A program made the translations under genes and the position numbers. Of a DNA stretch of 46,725 nucleotides, positions 40,980-46,725 are shown piece by piece. Every line of letters starts with the position of its first letter. Position 1 is the stretch's first letter. The stretch comes from a virus. The notes under the pieces are model-generated. The model worked only from the letters and a program-made list of their open reading frames with translations, made no database searches and was not told the origin of the DNA. Location of the stretch: positions 1 through 46,725 of IMG/VR virus record IMGVR_UViG_3300025383_000040; one strand, written 5' to 3'.

Positions 40980-41492
40980 TTACAGGTATCTTCCAGTTAC
41001 TGGATCTAGGTCTCGACTATAGACATAATCTATGGTCATTACACCTGTCATCATCCCGCCTTCTGTCTGAAACGACTGAACTGGGTCATTGCTGACTAGC
41101 TTGAAAAAGTGGAAGTTGTAGGGGCTTTCTGGGTCTAGCTTTAAATTAACCTCAGAAGCTGACTTATCATACCTTCTAAATACGTCTACCATTAAGTTGC
41201 TTACAGTCTGTATCTCTTCGGGAGATGTTGAAGTAATTTCGATTGTCATGCTTTCTTGAGACATCCACCATTGTACGCCATAATTCTTTTGCATAATATC
41301 ATAAACTATATAAGTCTTCCCAGGCAGTAGGTTATTAAATTCTGGAACTTGTTGAGATGGGATAATTGGAATCAGGGGCATAGCAAAGCCATCCGCTACA
41401 TAATCATTTTCATTGAAAAGACCAGCATCTTGAAGTTCTTGCCATATCACTTTTCTTACATCATATGATGCTACTTTTGTATAATCTGCCAT
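40980..41492 (-). CDS. Tail terminator / tail-to-head joining protein
   Basis: A 170-residue protein with MADYTKVASYDVRKVIWQEL, PLIPIIPSQQVPEFNNLLPG and QKNYGVQWWMSQESMTIEI. The fold (helix, strands, a long helix QTVSNLMVDVFRRYDKS) and position before the tube gene match the tail terminator (gpU-like) proteins that cap the tail tube. The ATG overlaps the previous stop as TAATG, with GGAG before it. Identity is inferred from order, length and pattern. Confidence 0.65.
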   Translation of the reverse strand: MADYTKVASYDVRKVIWQELQDAGLFNENDYVADGFAMPLIPIIPSQQVPEFNNLLPGKTYIVYDIMQKNYGVQWWMSQESMTIEITSTSPEEIQTVSNLMVDVFRRYDKSASEVNLKLDPESPYNFHFFKLVSNDPVQSFQTEGGMMTGVMTIDYVYSRDLDPVTGRYL

Positions 41493-42208
41493 TATGCTAT
41501 CTCCTTAATTGTACCGCCAACTTTATCGGCTAAAGCTTTAGCAGCTTTTATAACACCTGCAACGCCTTGACCATCATTAATTGCTTTTGAAGCATCTTTG
41601 ATTAAAGCTTCATAAAAACCAGATGACTGCATAATCTTATTAGGATTCATGCTATACCATTCTACCATGTAGTCAGCAAAAGCATTCTTTGATTCCACCC
41701 CGCCTGGGTTTAGTATGTTTATGATTGTGCCAGGTGCGACAAATGTAGGTCCATTCGAACCCAGGAATGCGAGTACTCTTTGTGAGGAAAATGTAATTGG
41801 AGCACCTTCTTCCATTACTCTTGCCTTGTCTCTAAAAATATTTTTTGCTTGAACAGATTTTCCTGTTCTGCCTGGAGCTAACATTTCTGGAGGAACTGGA
41901 ACTGGAGTTCTAGATGGCAGAAAAGAATAGCTAACAGTTAAGCTACCATTTAATATTGCTAATCTTTCTACAACAAATAATCTTGCTTTTGGATTTCCTA
42001 CATTTCCCCACTCATACACGTGATGCATTTTCTTTGGGTTTTGTGCTGCATAGCGATCTAAATCTAAAACAAACTTTTCTCCAGTAATTGCAAATGCAGC
42101 TTTTGCTACCTCATCAACCACAGAAGGCTTTGTTAACTCTTCTACAGCATTTGTGTAGCTTTTAATTTTATTTATAAAGTTGCTATTGTCTATGGTCAGT
42201 TTTATCAT
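41492..42208 (-). CDS. Tail completion/neck protein (HK97 gp10-like)
   Basis: A 238-residue protein starting MIKLTIDNSNFINKIKSYTN. The start at 42244 is a TTG that would add 12 residues inside the previous gene; the ATG is preferred, although its ribosome-binding site (AAAGGG) is distant. PKKMHHVYEWGNVGNPKARL and VAPGTIINILNPGGVESKNA are seen later. The position between the head-closure gene and the tail terminator matches the gp10-like tail completion proteins. No catalytic residues are visible. Confidence 0.6.
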   Translation of the reverse strand: MIKLTIDNSNFINKIKSYTNAVEELTKPSVVDEVAKAAFAITGEKFVLDLDRYAAQNPKKMHHVYEWGNVGNPKARLFVVERLAILNGSLTVSYSFLPSRTPVPVPPEMLAPGRTGKSVQAKNIFRDKARVMEEGAPITFSSQRVLAFLGSNGPTFVAPGTIINILNPGGVESKNAFADYMVEWYSMNPNKIMQSSGFYEALIKDASKAINDGQGVAGVIKAAKALADKVGGTIKEIA

Positions 42209-42641
42209 TTGACTGTACTGGTACCCTTTGCAAGACTGCTTCAAAATAAGAAACTTTACCGAATGGGTCTAAGACAGCGTGAGAAGAAAATACTTCAAAT
42301 ATTGTGTCTGGGGTGTCAAACTTATCAATTTCAACCCAAACCTGATTGCCATCAGCACCTTTAATGCCAGATATTCTCCAACGCTTACTTAAAAGTTCTA
42401 AAGACTTAACTCTAAGTTGAAGCTTTTCTGTATATCCACCAATTGATCCTTTATCAAATGCTTTGCTATCACCTCTTGTTGAAGCTCCACCTGATTTAAT
42501 TGGTTCAACTTTACATTGAATAGTTTTGTCATAAACCCATTCTCTTGTAATTGCTCCAGTATTTTCATCCTGATAGTTTTGCTGAATGTATAGATCAGCT
42601 TTCATATTCATGATTGATGCCATGATAGATGAATTAAACAT
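42183..42641 (-). CDS. Head closure (stopper) protein
   Basis: A 152-residue beta protein with NMKADLYIQQNYQDENTGA, WVYDKTIQCKVEPIKSGG and RWRISGIKGADGNQVWVEID. The order (after the connector, before the completion protein) and size fit SPP1 gp16-like stoppers that seal the head. The start overlaps the previous stop (TAATG), and its own end overlaps the next gene by 26 bases. Met7 or Met11 are alternative starts. Confidence 0.65.
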   Translation of the reverse strand: MFNSSIMASIMNMKADLYIQQNYQDENTGAITREWVYDKTIQCKVEPIKSGGASTRGDSKAFDKGSIGGYTEKLQLRVKSLELLSKRWRISGIKGADGNQVWVEIDKFDTPDTIFEVFSSHAVLDPFGKVSYFEAVLQRVPVQSNDKTDHRQ

Positions 42642-43591
42642 TAGATTATACCAATGTTCATATTTCTATATTGGTCAAGAATCTTATCTACAGTAACGTT
42701 TCCTGTACCATTAAAAGCTCCGCCAGCCATTTCAAATGAAATTTCTGAAAGATCAACCTTCTTCAAATACTTATTACGCCAGTTAAAGTCATTTGATATG
42801 ATATCGTTAACTAAGAGCATGGTGGCAAGCTTGATATCTTCTGGAACATACTTATAGCCTATGTCACCTTGGAATCTATATCGAGCATGGTCTCTAAATC
42901 TTCCATAATAAAGTACGGTTGGATCAACCTGATTATCATATCTGATATCCCAGCCCGCATCAAAAATTCTTGCTGCAAATCCAGTGTCGCTGATATCAAC
43001 TTCGAATCCAAAGGTATTTAGATACGGATCAACAGTTTTATCAATTACTAGGATGTCGTCTTCCCATAACTTGTCTATGGTCAACATTCTCTCTACAAAT
43101 TCAATAGCATCGGAACCATTGCCAAAAAGTTCTTGACTGCCATATCTTCTACCAAAATCTTGCTGCGTGTAGCCATTAATAATTGTTCTTGCAATCTTCT
43201 CAGCATATTGAAGATCGCTAACAGACTTGTAGTTAACATCTTGAGGTCTTGCTCCGACTCCCAAGAAATCTTCGATATCGCTAATAGTTGCATAGACAGT
43301 TTCTATTGCATAATAGTTTGTTTCTTTTGTTGGAATTGAGTTTACGTGATAATTCCAAACTACCTCTAAGGTTCTGTTAACCTGAGTCAGTGCGGGAGAT
43401 ATAAAGAAACTATAAACTCCCGTCGCTGGCTCGTCTACGGCTGTAATACTTGCAAAACCATTAATTGGTTGACTATCATTATCTGCATCATATACGCTAA
43501 TGATTGGCAATGAATCTGCTTGCGATAGCACTCCATTGTTATATACGTTTAAGTATACCTTCTCTTGACTTCCCTTTTGTATATTCTGCAA
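42641..43591 (-). CDS. Head-tail connector (adaptor) protein with N-terminal beta domain
   Basis: A 316-residue protein. Residues 1-90 form a beta domain (QEKVYLNVYNNGVLSQADSL). The helical part with TISDIEDFLGVGARPQDVNY, YAEKIARTIINGYTQQDF and VPEDIKLATMLLVNDIIS is the connector fold seen in HK97 gp6-type adaptors. It joins portal to stopper. The start is a TTG at 43591 behind GGGGG. An Ig-like or decoration domain fused to an adaptor is unusual in length; typical adaptors have 100-200 residues. Confidence 0.7.
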   Translation of the reverse strand: MQNIQKGSQEKVYLNVYNNGVLSQADSLPIISVYDADNDSQPINGFASITAVDEPATGVYSFFISPALTQVNRTLEVVWNYHVNSIPTKETNYYAIETVYATISDIEDFLGVGARPQDVNYKSVSDLQYAEKIARTIINGYTQQDFGRRYGSQELFGNGSDAIEFVERMLTIDKLWEDDILVIDKTVDPYLNTFGFEVDISDTGFAARIFDAGWDIRYDNQVDPTVLYYGRFRDHARYRFQGDIGYKYVPEDIKLATMLLVNDIISNDFNWRNKYLKKVDLSEISFEMAGGAFNGTGNVTVDKILDQYRNMNIGII

Positions 43592-43607
43592 ATGAATCGC
43601 CCCCTAA

Positions 43608-44006
43608 TTAGTTATAATACTCCTGCAGCTCTCTAGGAGTAGCAGGTCTAAAACCTTGCTGAGTATCAAAAATAGCCTGGGCATCAGATTCTGCCATTGC
43701 GACAAAAGGATGCTCTTGGGTAAAAGTATGACCTCTTACCTGATATGAATGGTTGTCTCTCTCCATCTTAACCAAAATTGAATTCTCTGTTTTCAAAATC
43801 TTCTTCTCTCTCTTCTGCTTTTCAGCAGCTGGTACATCAATTTCTTCCTTTTCGGCACCAGAAAATGAACTGTACATCTGGTACGTAATTCCTTCTTCTT
43901 CTAGAACTGCTGCAATTTCAGTCTTTGTTTTAGCTTCTGAAATATCAACGCCAAATGAATCTGCAACTTTGCGTAGTTCTGTAATTTTTAGATCTGTAAA
44001 TGACAT
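43608..44006 (-). CDS. SAP/Rho-N-like capsid-associated protein
   Basis: A 132-residue protein beginning MSFTDLKITELRKVADSFGV, followed by DISEAKTKTEIAAVLEEEG: this is the helix-turn-helix of SAP or Rho N-terminal domains, which bind nucleic acid. A charged linker leads to a small C-terminal beta part with VKMERDNHSYQVRGHTFTQE and a helix ending LQEYYN. The ATG at 44006 has AGAGGAAA before it; a TTG or ATG six codons earlier is less likely. Proteins of this type often follow actinophage capsid genes and may bind packaged DNA or decorate the head. Confidence 0.65.
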   Translation of the reverse strand: MSFTDLKITELRKVADSFGVDISEAKTKTEIAAVLEEEGITYQMYSSFSGAEKEEIDVPAAEKQKREKKILKTENSILVKMERDNHSYQVRGHTFTQEHPFVAMAESDAQAIFDTQQGFRPATPRELQEYYN

Positions 44007-44029
44007 GTATTTTCCTCTCGTCATTAGCT

Positions 44030-44038
44030 ATTATAGCA
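44030..44038 (-). promoter_or_regulatory. Extended -10 promoter (TGCTATAAT) after the capsid terminator
   Basis: TGCTATAAT on the minus strand, directly after the capsid gene terminator and 23 bases before the ATG at 44006. It restarts transcription for the neck genes. No good -35 is visible. Confidence 0.6.
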
Positions 44039-44044
44039 GAAAAT

Positions 44045-44078
44045 GATCAAGGGGAATACTTTAAGTATTCCCCCGATC
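44045..44078 (-). terminator. Terminator hairpin after the major capsid gene
   Basis: GGGGAATACTT and AAGTATTCCCC form an 11-bp perfect inverted repeat with a 1-nt centre, extended by a GATC pair. On the minus strand a modest T-rich run (ATTTTCT) follows. It should end most capsid transcripts. Confidence 0.75.
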
Positions 44079-44094
44079 TTGCATCTAATTTAAA

Positions 44095-45225
44095 TTAGAA
44101 TGTGTAAGCTCCATTGCCACCCTTGACATGGGCACCGTGTGATACGGAACCGAAGTCTGCTGAGTTAGCTACTGAACCTGCGACCTTAACGTTCTTAACG
44201 ATAACGTGTGCGTCGTAGTTTTCCATCTGTGCACCAACACGGATATAGAGTGTGTACTCAATTGTATCCTTCTTTGGCTGGAACAGACGATAAACTGTTA
44301 CGTCACGCTTGATACCGACGATAAAGTTCTGTGGGAATGTCAAGTGGACATCTCCATGATAACCTGCTGCACCGCTGTAATCACCAGCAACGGTCTCTTC
44401 CATCAACGGAACGTTGATTACTGGAATACCAAATGCGAATGGGGTTACAGTTCCTGGTCCACCATCGTTAGCAGCTACGTCACCACGAATGATGCCAGAA
44501 GCGATATCGAATGGAGTGAAGCCAGAGCTTGTCTCTGCGGTCAAGTTGTATAGGTAATCCTGTACAAGGTTTGATCCTGTGAAGAAACGAAGCTGATTGC
44601 GACGCTGCTTGTACTTACGTGGAAGGGTCTTGATTGCAAGGTTGAATACAGCCTTGTCAAGTCCTACTCCCTGTGCATCAACGACGTGTGCATTGTCAAG
44701 TGCGAGCTGACGGAAGCCCTTGAACGCTGAAAGCAATCCTGAACCAGTACCTGTACCGTTGATCAAGAGATCCTCGATATCGTTACCAGCCTGGGTAGCC
44801 ATCAAACGTGCAATGTGGTCTTCTAGATCTGGACCCTCAACGTTGTCTTCGAGAGACTCAGATGAAAGTTCCCAATCAAGACGAAGCTTGCGGGTTGTTA
44901 GGGAAATCTTTGCGAAAGTTGCTGCTGCATTTGTAATACCACCTGTAGCACCTGTATAATCACGAGGATTATCTTCTTGTGCTACGGTCATAATACGCTG
45001 TCCAACTGCAACACGATCAATCTCGGTTGTGTTAGAACGCATACGAATTGTACGTGCTGCCTTTGCAAGGATTGTTGCATCCCACATGTAATCGAGGAAA
45101 CGATTAGCCTGATCTGGGTAAAGGAGACCATTACCTGAGAGAGCATTAGTATCGCCAGATGCGTTTACAGCATCAGAACCAAGATTAGTTGTATCAATTA
45201 CTTTTTGTAGAAGTTCATTACTCAT
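44095..45225 (-). CDS. Major capsid protein (HK97 fold)
   Basis: A 376-residue protein. The N-terminal arm includes NGLLYPDQANRFLDYMWDAT; TTRKLRLDWELSSESLEDN and AGNDIEDLLINGTGTGS belong to the spine-helix and P-domain; NFIVGIKRDVTVYRLFQPKK and RVGAQMENYDAHVIVKNVKV to the C-terminal P/A domains. The DNA of this gene is visibly less AT-rich than its neighbours, as expected for an abundant product. It has the 18-nt strong leader and a terminator. It forms the icosahedral shell with the scaffold and is processed or expanded after protease action. Confidence 0.93.
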   Translation of the reverse strand: MSNELLQKVIDTTNLGSDAVNASGDTNALSGNGLLYPDQANRFLDYMWDATILAKAARTIRMRSNTTEIDRVAVGQRIMTVAQEDNPRDYTGATGGITNAAATFAKISLTTRKLRLDWELSSESLEDNVEGPDLEDHIARLMATQAGNDIEDLLINGTGTGSGLLSAFKGFRQLALDNAHVVDAQGVGLDKAVFNLAIKTLPRKYKQRRNQLRFFTGSNLVQDYLYNLTAETSSGFTPFDIASGIIRGDVAANDGGPGTVTPFAFGIPVINVPLMEETVAGDYSGAAGYHGDVHLTFPQNFIVGIKRDVTVYRLFQPKKDTIEYTLYIRVGAQMENYDAHVIVKNVKVAGSVANSADFGSVSHGAHVKGGNGAYTF

Positions 45226-45228
45226 TTA

Positions 45229-45246
45229 TTATTTCACCACCTTATT
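45229..45246 (-). promoter_or_regulatory. Strong ribosome-binding leader of the capsid gene
   Basis: AATAAGGTGGTGAAATAA on the minus strand, identical to the tail tube leader. It ends a few bases before the ATG at 45225 and lies in the 31-base gap after the protease/scaffold gene. Confidence 0.75.
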
Positions 45247-45256
45247 TTTTTCTAGA

Positions 45257-45751
45257 TTATTTTGTCAAGCTATTAACACCGAGGAAAGTGCCTTGCCATA
45301 GACTTTTTTGCATTTTTGTTTCGCCAGATGGAGCGTCAACCCCAACGGACTTCTTTACTGCACTCGCTGATTCAAATCCTGCAAAACGATGATCAATATA
45401 ATCAATCTTCGAATACATATCTGTAATGGACTTGTTGAGTGTCTCATACTTTTCGCCAAGCTCTGCGATTTGCTTCTGAACACTAGTTGATGTTTCCTCA
45501 AACATCTTTGTAATCTCTGCAACAGCTGCTGAGCTATCTGAATAATTCTTTGTCAATGACTCACCAACGAAGGTCTTAAAGTCGTTAACCATCTTCTCAA
45601 AATCAAGAGTATTCTCGACCTCTGAAATTTCAACAGCCTTCTCAATTGCCTCTGGAGCAACCTCTGGTGTTTCGTTAACTACAGCAACTTCTTCAGCTGG
45701 AGCCTCTACATCAGTTGCATTTTCAACTGCTGCTTCTGTATTTTCTGTCAT
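45257..45751 (-). CDS. Scaffold protein, nested in-frame in the protease gene
   Basis: An ATG at 45751 in the frame of the protease gene is preceded six bases upstream by AAGGAGGT, the best ribosome-binding site nearby. It would give a 164-residue protein MTENTEAAVENATDVEAPAE, rich in Ala, Glu and Val, followed by a long coiled-coil helix (MFEETSTSVQKQIAELGEKY) and a basic C terminus (KMQKSLWQGTFLG). This is the build of capsid scaffolds. The arrangement repeats that of lambda C and Nu3. The C terminus probably contacts the capsid protein. Confidence 0.8.
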   Translation of the reverse strand: MTENTEAAVENATDVEAPAEEVAVVNETPEVAPEAIEKAVEISEVENTLDFEKMVNDFKTFVGESLTKNYSDSSAAVAEITKMFEETSTSVQKQIAELGEKYETLNKSITDMYSKIDYIDHRFAGFESASAVKKSVGVDAPSGETKMQKSLWQGTFLGVNSLTK

Positions 45752-46621
45752 TTCATTACCTCCTTCATTTAGTGAATTGTCTTCACTCTTTGTGATTTTA
45801 TTTTGATCAGGATACATAAGTGTTGCTACTGTAGTATCAACTACATTAGGCATTACATTTGTTCCCGCCAAACCTGGAGCTGCTGACTCCGTTGCTTCAT
45901 GTGACGATGTTGGAGCATCATCTTTCTTAAAATAAGAATCAATTACTTTTTCAATTGATTCAAACTTTTCAACATCTGCTTGTTCAACCCAACCAATGTT
46001 TTCCATTTGATTGCCACAAACAACACAGTCACGTGACGATGCTGTTGATGTTGAAGATACTTCATCAGACTTACACCAGAAAACATTTTCTGTTACAATG
46101 CCATCTGCCATCTTCTGAATAGAAAAAATATTTGCAAGAGGGTTAGCTGGGGAATCAACAAGTGACAACTCATGCAATTCATACTTATGAATTACTCTAT
46201 GTGAATCTTGTCCATCATCTGACTTTTCCATTTTTGCATCTACAATGTTTCCACCAATTGAGAAACCTGTGTATGTACCATCCAAGCACTTTTCCCAAGC
46301 ATCTGGAGCACCCTTAGATACGTATGCTGTTACATAAATTCCGTTATATTTCTTATTTGTCTTTGGATCAAAAAAAGAATCTTCTTTAAAATTTAACATC
46401 TTACCTACTGCAGAAGGACCGTGCATTTCACGAATGTTCCCTCTAAAACTATCAAACGCTGCCTTGCTTGCCTCAGCAGTTACAACGTCTCCGTGATGAT
46501 CTACGTTGTCCAAAGACGCAAATCCAGAAACGGTTCTTTTCTCCTTGTTTACCTTTGCAATAGGAAAGGAGAGAGCGATAGAAGACTCACTGTTATTCCA
46601 GTACGTTTTTTGTAGTTCCAT
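45257..46621 (-). CDS. Prohead protease fused to scaffold (XkdF/S78-like)
   Basis: A 454-residue protein. Residues 15-165 match the phage prohead protease: IAKVNKEKRTVSGFASLDN, H67 in EMHGPSAVGKML, S121 in GFSIGGNI and ELSLVDSPANP. A zinc-knuckle-like CVVCGNQ follows at 199-205. From 291 on lies the scaffold region with its own internal start. The protease removes the scaffold and the capsid's arm during maturation. The ATG at 46621 lacks a ribosome-binding site but has an extended -10 box ten bases upstream. Confidence 0.88.
   Translation of the reverse strand: MELQKTYWNNSESSIALSFPIAKVNKEKRTVSGFASLDNVDHHGDVVTAEASKAAFDSFRGNIREMHGPSAVGKMLNFKEDSFFDPKTNKKYNGIYVTAYVSKGAPDAWEKCLDGTYTGFSIGGNIVDAKMEKSDDGQDSHRVIHKYELHELSLVDSPANPLANIFSIQKMADGIVTENVFWCKSDEVSSTSTASSRDCVVCGNQMENIGWVEQADVEKFESIEKVIDSYFKKDDAPTSSHEATESAAPGLAGTNVMPNVVDTTVATLMYPDQNKITKSEDNSLNEGGNEMTENTEAAVENATDVEAPAEEVAVVNETPEVAPEAIEKAVEISEVENTLDFEKMVNDFKTFVGESLTKNYSDSSAAVAEITKMFEETSTSVQKQIAELGEKYETLNKSITDMYSKIDYIDHRFAGFESASAVKKSVGVDAPSGETKMQKSLWQGTFLGVNSLTK
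45758..45765 (-). promoter_or_regulatory. Internal ribosome-binding site for the scaffold
   Basis: AAGGAGGT on the minus strand inside the protease gene, encoding part of NEGGNE, six bases before an in-frame ATG at 45751. Its strength, within coding DNA, supports a second product. Confidence 0.75.
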
Positions 46622-46631
46622 ATGTAAATAA

Positions 46632-46640
46632 ATAATATCA
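46632..46640 (-). promoter_or_regulatory. Extended -10 promoter (TGATATTAT), near-leaderless
   Basis: TGATATTAT on the minus strand lies ten bases before the ATG at 46621, in a 104-base stretch to the window edge. No Shine-Dalgarno site is present. A frame open from the edge to a TAA at 46664 may be the end of an upstream gene, possibly portal, but 19 codons are too few to tell. Confidence 0.45.
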
Positions 46641-46725
46641 AGTTTTATAAATAAGTCATAATTTTAGGTGATATTTTTTATTACTCCTGAATTGATTTTT
46701 ATGACTTTTTTAACGTCAGTTCCTT

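Noticed and set aside
42645-42653. TGGTATAAT at the end of the connector gene
   Set aside because: It encodes the last codons (IGII) and lies only three bases before the next ATG, so the transcript would start inside that gene; probably chance.
45250-45279. TTGACA followed at 17 bases by TAAGGT before the capsid gene
   Set aside because: The -10 would fall on the ribosome-binding site and leave almost no leader; the TTGACA codes for the last residues of the scaffold.

Overview
The window is most of the genome of a tailed double-stranded DNA phage, almost certainly a long-tailed siphovirus. It carries a contiguous head and tail module: prohead protease and scaffold, HK97-fold capsid, connectors, tail tube, frameshifted tail chaperones, an 1823-residue tape measure protein, and baseplate and fibre proteins. 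It also carries a self-encoded replisome and both terminase subunits. Every gene I can support lies on the minus strand, so the functional order runs from high to low coordinates. I see no integrase, excisionase or repressor, so a virulent lifestyle is the simplest reading. The DNA is AT-rich. Several genes have a -10 box 5 to 10 nt before the start codon and no Shine-Dalgarno site (leaderless or nearly so). This is common in actinobacteria, and with the siphovirus layout and a DnaE-type polymerase it makes an AT-rich actinobacterium a plausible host. That host call is inference only.

Layout in transcription order: (1) 46.6-40.1 kb, head and neck: protease with a nested scaffold gene, major capsid protein, SAP-like protein, four neck or completion proteins, major tail tube protein. 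(2) 40.0-18.9 kb, tail: chaperone pair joined by a -1 frameshift at CCCAAAC, tape measure, distal tail and hub, several fibronectin-III fibre proteins, a fibre with an FTPF repeat array and a C-terminal Hint-like domain, small coiled-coil and lectin-like proteins, and an HNH gene. (3) A TTGACA-18-TACAAT promoter at about 18.7 kb opens the replication half: metallophosphoesterase, putative holin, DNA-binding protein, DnaB helicase, 2OG-Fe(II) oxygenase-like protein, DnaG primase, gp32-like SSB, DNA polymerase III alpha, RecA/UvsX, Cas4-like nuclease, RuvC. (4) 4.7-2.7 kb, accessory: sugar-nucleotide epimerase, glycosyltransferase, DUF1599-like protein. (5) A perfect TTGACA-18-TATAAT promoter at 2.7 kb drives a leaderless FmdB-type zinc-ribbon gene and the small and large terminase genes. 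A further gene runs off the left edge. Portal and endolysin are not visible. As terminase sits at the left edge and the protease at the right edge, the missing portal probably lies in the gap of a circular map.

Transcription of the late half appears punctuated. The capsid and tail tube genes share an 18-nt ribosome-binding leader. Each is followed by a hairpin terminator and then an extended -10 promoter (TGnTATAAT) that restarts transcription. Several genes depend on unusual translation signals: an in-frame internal start for the scaffold, a programmed frameshift for the tail chaperone, and a probable AUU start for a 298-residue tail protein. Small genes that a length cut-off would miss (57, 59 and 42 residues) were found between larger ones. 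There is no gene-free stretch longer than about 105 bp.
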